A stretch of 64,000 bases of DNA from Congregibacter brevis (lineage in GTDB: Bacteria; Pseudomonadota; Gammaproteobacteria; Pseudomonadales; Halieaceae), in contig NZ_CP136865.1 in assembly GCF_045689245.1 (NCBI RefSeq), positions 2,232,001 to 2,296,000 on the forward strand, given 5' to 3'. Shown here in pieces: positions 63,277-64,000 of this stretch. Each line of letters begins with the position of its first letter. Positions within the stretch are counted from its first letter, which is position 1. The position numbers and the translations under genes were made by a program. The notes below the pieces were generated by a model. It was given only the letters and a program-made list of their open reading frames with translations. It did no database searches and was not told the DNA's origin.

Positions 63277-64000
63277 ATATCGAGGGCAAACTGTTTGTGG
63301 TGACTGGTGCTGCTCAAGGAATCGGGTCTGCTATTGCCAAAAGCCTTGTGGAGGAGGGTGCCTCCGTCGCCGCAGTGGATTTGAACGCAGGGGGTTTGAA
63401 GCCGCTGGCGTCGATTCCAGGGGTGCGTACCTATGTCGCAGACCTCGCCTCGGCGGAGGAGGCCTACAGTCTTTGCAATACGGTGATTGACGAGCTTGGG
63501 CCTGCCCACGGTCTGGTGACTGCTGCTGGCGGCGTACGGGGTCAGGTAGGTAAAGCGCTTGAGACGGTGAGTGAAGATGAGTGGAGGGTGATATTTGCCG
63601 CCAATGTCGATGCAGCTATGTGGTGCGCCCAAGCGCTTTCTCCGGGGATGAAGGCCACAGGCAGTGGCTCAATAGTAACGATCTCATCTGGTGCGGGGCT
63701 GCGCCCCAGTCTGACTGGTATCCAGTCTTATGCGGCAGCGAAGCACGCGCTCGTCGGCCTAACAAAGCAACTCGCCCTCGAATTGGGGCCGGCGGGCATT
63801 ACTGTTAATTCGGTGGCTCCGGGGTTCGTGTTGTCGAACCCTGCTACAGAAAAGCAGTGGAAGGCTTTTGGCTCCGATCGGCAAGAGCAGGTGCTTAACG
63901 GCATTCACATGCGCAGGCTCGGCAACGCCAGCGATATTGCGGATGCGGTGTTGTTCCTCTGCTCCGCACGTGCGCGGTGGATATCCGGCCAAATTCTATC
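63267..64000 (+). CDS. Short-chain dehydrogenase/reductase, cut by the window edge
   Basis: The frame runs from the ATG at 63267 to the end of the window without a stop, giving about 244 residues. It has TGAAQGIGSAIAKSL, AAGG in place of NNAG, and a serine in VTISSGAG. The catalytic pair is in YAAAKHALVG, followed by VNSVAPGFVLSNP. An aspartate after strand 2 (AAVDLNAGG) suggests NAD(H). It overlaps the PanE-like gene by 10 bases, so the three genes form one operon. Confidence 0.88.
   Translation, partial: MRLDIEGKLFVVTGAAQGIGSAIAKSLVEEGASVAAVDLNAGGLKPLASIPGVRTYVADLASAEEAYSLCNTVIDELGPAHGLVTAAGGVRGQVGKALETVSEDEWRVIFAANVDAAMWCAQALSPGMKATGSGSIVTISSGAGLRPSLTGIQSYAAAKHALVGLTKQLALELGPAGITVNSVAPGFVLSNPATEKQWKAFGSDRQEQVLNGIHMRRLGNASDIADAVLFLCSARARWISGQIL

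Overview
The window reads as chromosome of a free-living marine gammaproteobacterium, most like the OM60/NOR5 (Halieaceae) group. This is inferred from overall gene content: purK-purE, RibBA with a worn-out second domain, DUF3301 next to a YbfF-type esterase, QueD, spinster-type MFS, OprB-like and OprO/P-like porins, and a zinc-type TonB receptor. It has not been confirmed by any search. Coding density is high, G+C looks to be in the low-to-mid fifties, and genes lie on both strands.

Region 1 (1-14.5 kb) is an accessory zone. Small membrane or secreted proteins of unknown function, plus a few enzymes (DUF2268-type protease, MFS transporter, Tat-exported M24 peptidase, patatin, PhyH dioxygenase, S10-type peptidase), lie in either orientation. 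Ten of the intergenic gaps each carry one copy of a mosaic, partly palindromic repeat (core TAGGCGAAAGCGGTCATG), and every copy I can read points the same way. The layout resembles a cassette array, but the repeats do not look like integron attC sites. Four genes here are paralogues with one N-terminal membrane segment, close to the DUF6090 type. I see no copies of the repeat after about 13.7 kb. This is the strongest candidate for an undescribed system in the window.

Region 2 (14.6-32.9 kb) is an uptake and catabolism region. An AraC-type regulator is followed, head to tail, by three outer-membrane porins. The first porin carries an N-terminal segment that looks like the beta-sandwich of an amidohydrolase with its barrel removed. 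Divergent to these are a secreted amidohydrolase, gamma-glutamyltransferase, a DUF1254/DUF1214 protein, a spinster-like MFS transporter, a DUF2164 protein and a nitrilase. An SDR, a ThDP-dependent enzyme, IlvD and a TRIC-type channel follow.

Region 3 (32.9-47.5 kb) is mostly housekeeping: purK-purE, nitroreductases, RibBA, thiolase, a GlxA-like regulator divergent from a large ketoacyl synthase, an FkbM methyltransferase, a crotonase, a lipoprotein, a YbfF-like esterase, DUF3301, LysE and QueD. It ends with a noncoding stretch containing three DnaA-box-like sites and with tRNA-Val and tRNA-Asp.

Region 4 (47.5-64 kb) starts with an ISL3-family insertion sequence. Its exact 8-bp target duplication shows that it splits a small membrane-protein gene that can be rejoined in frame. 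Next come a metal (probably zinc) TonB receptor with its small His/Cys protein, a phospholipase D lipoprotein, an aminotransferase, a diguanylate-cyclase remnant, GNAT and SprT-like proteins, two M20-type peptidases, a DsbA-like isomerase, an NYN-type nuclease and a cupin. The last genes form a tightly overlapping creatininase / ketopantoate-reductase-like / SDR operon that runs off the right edge.
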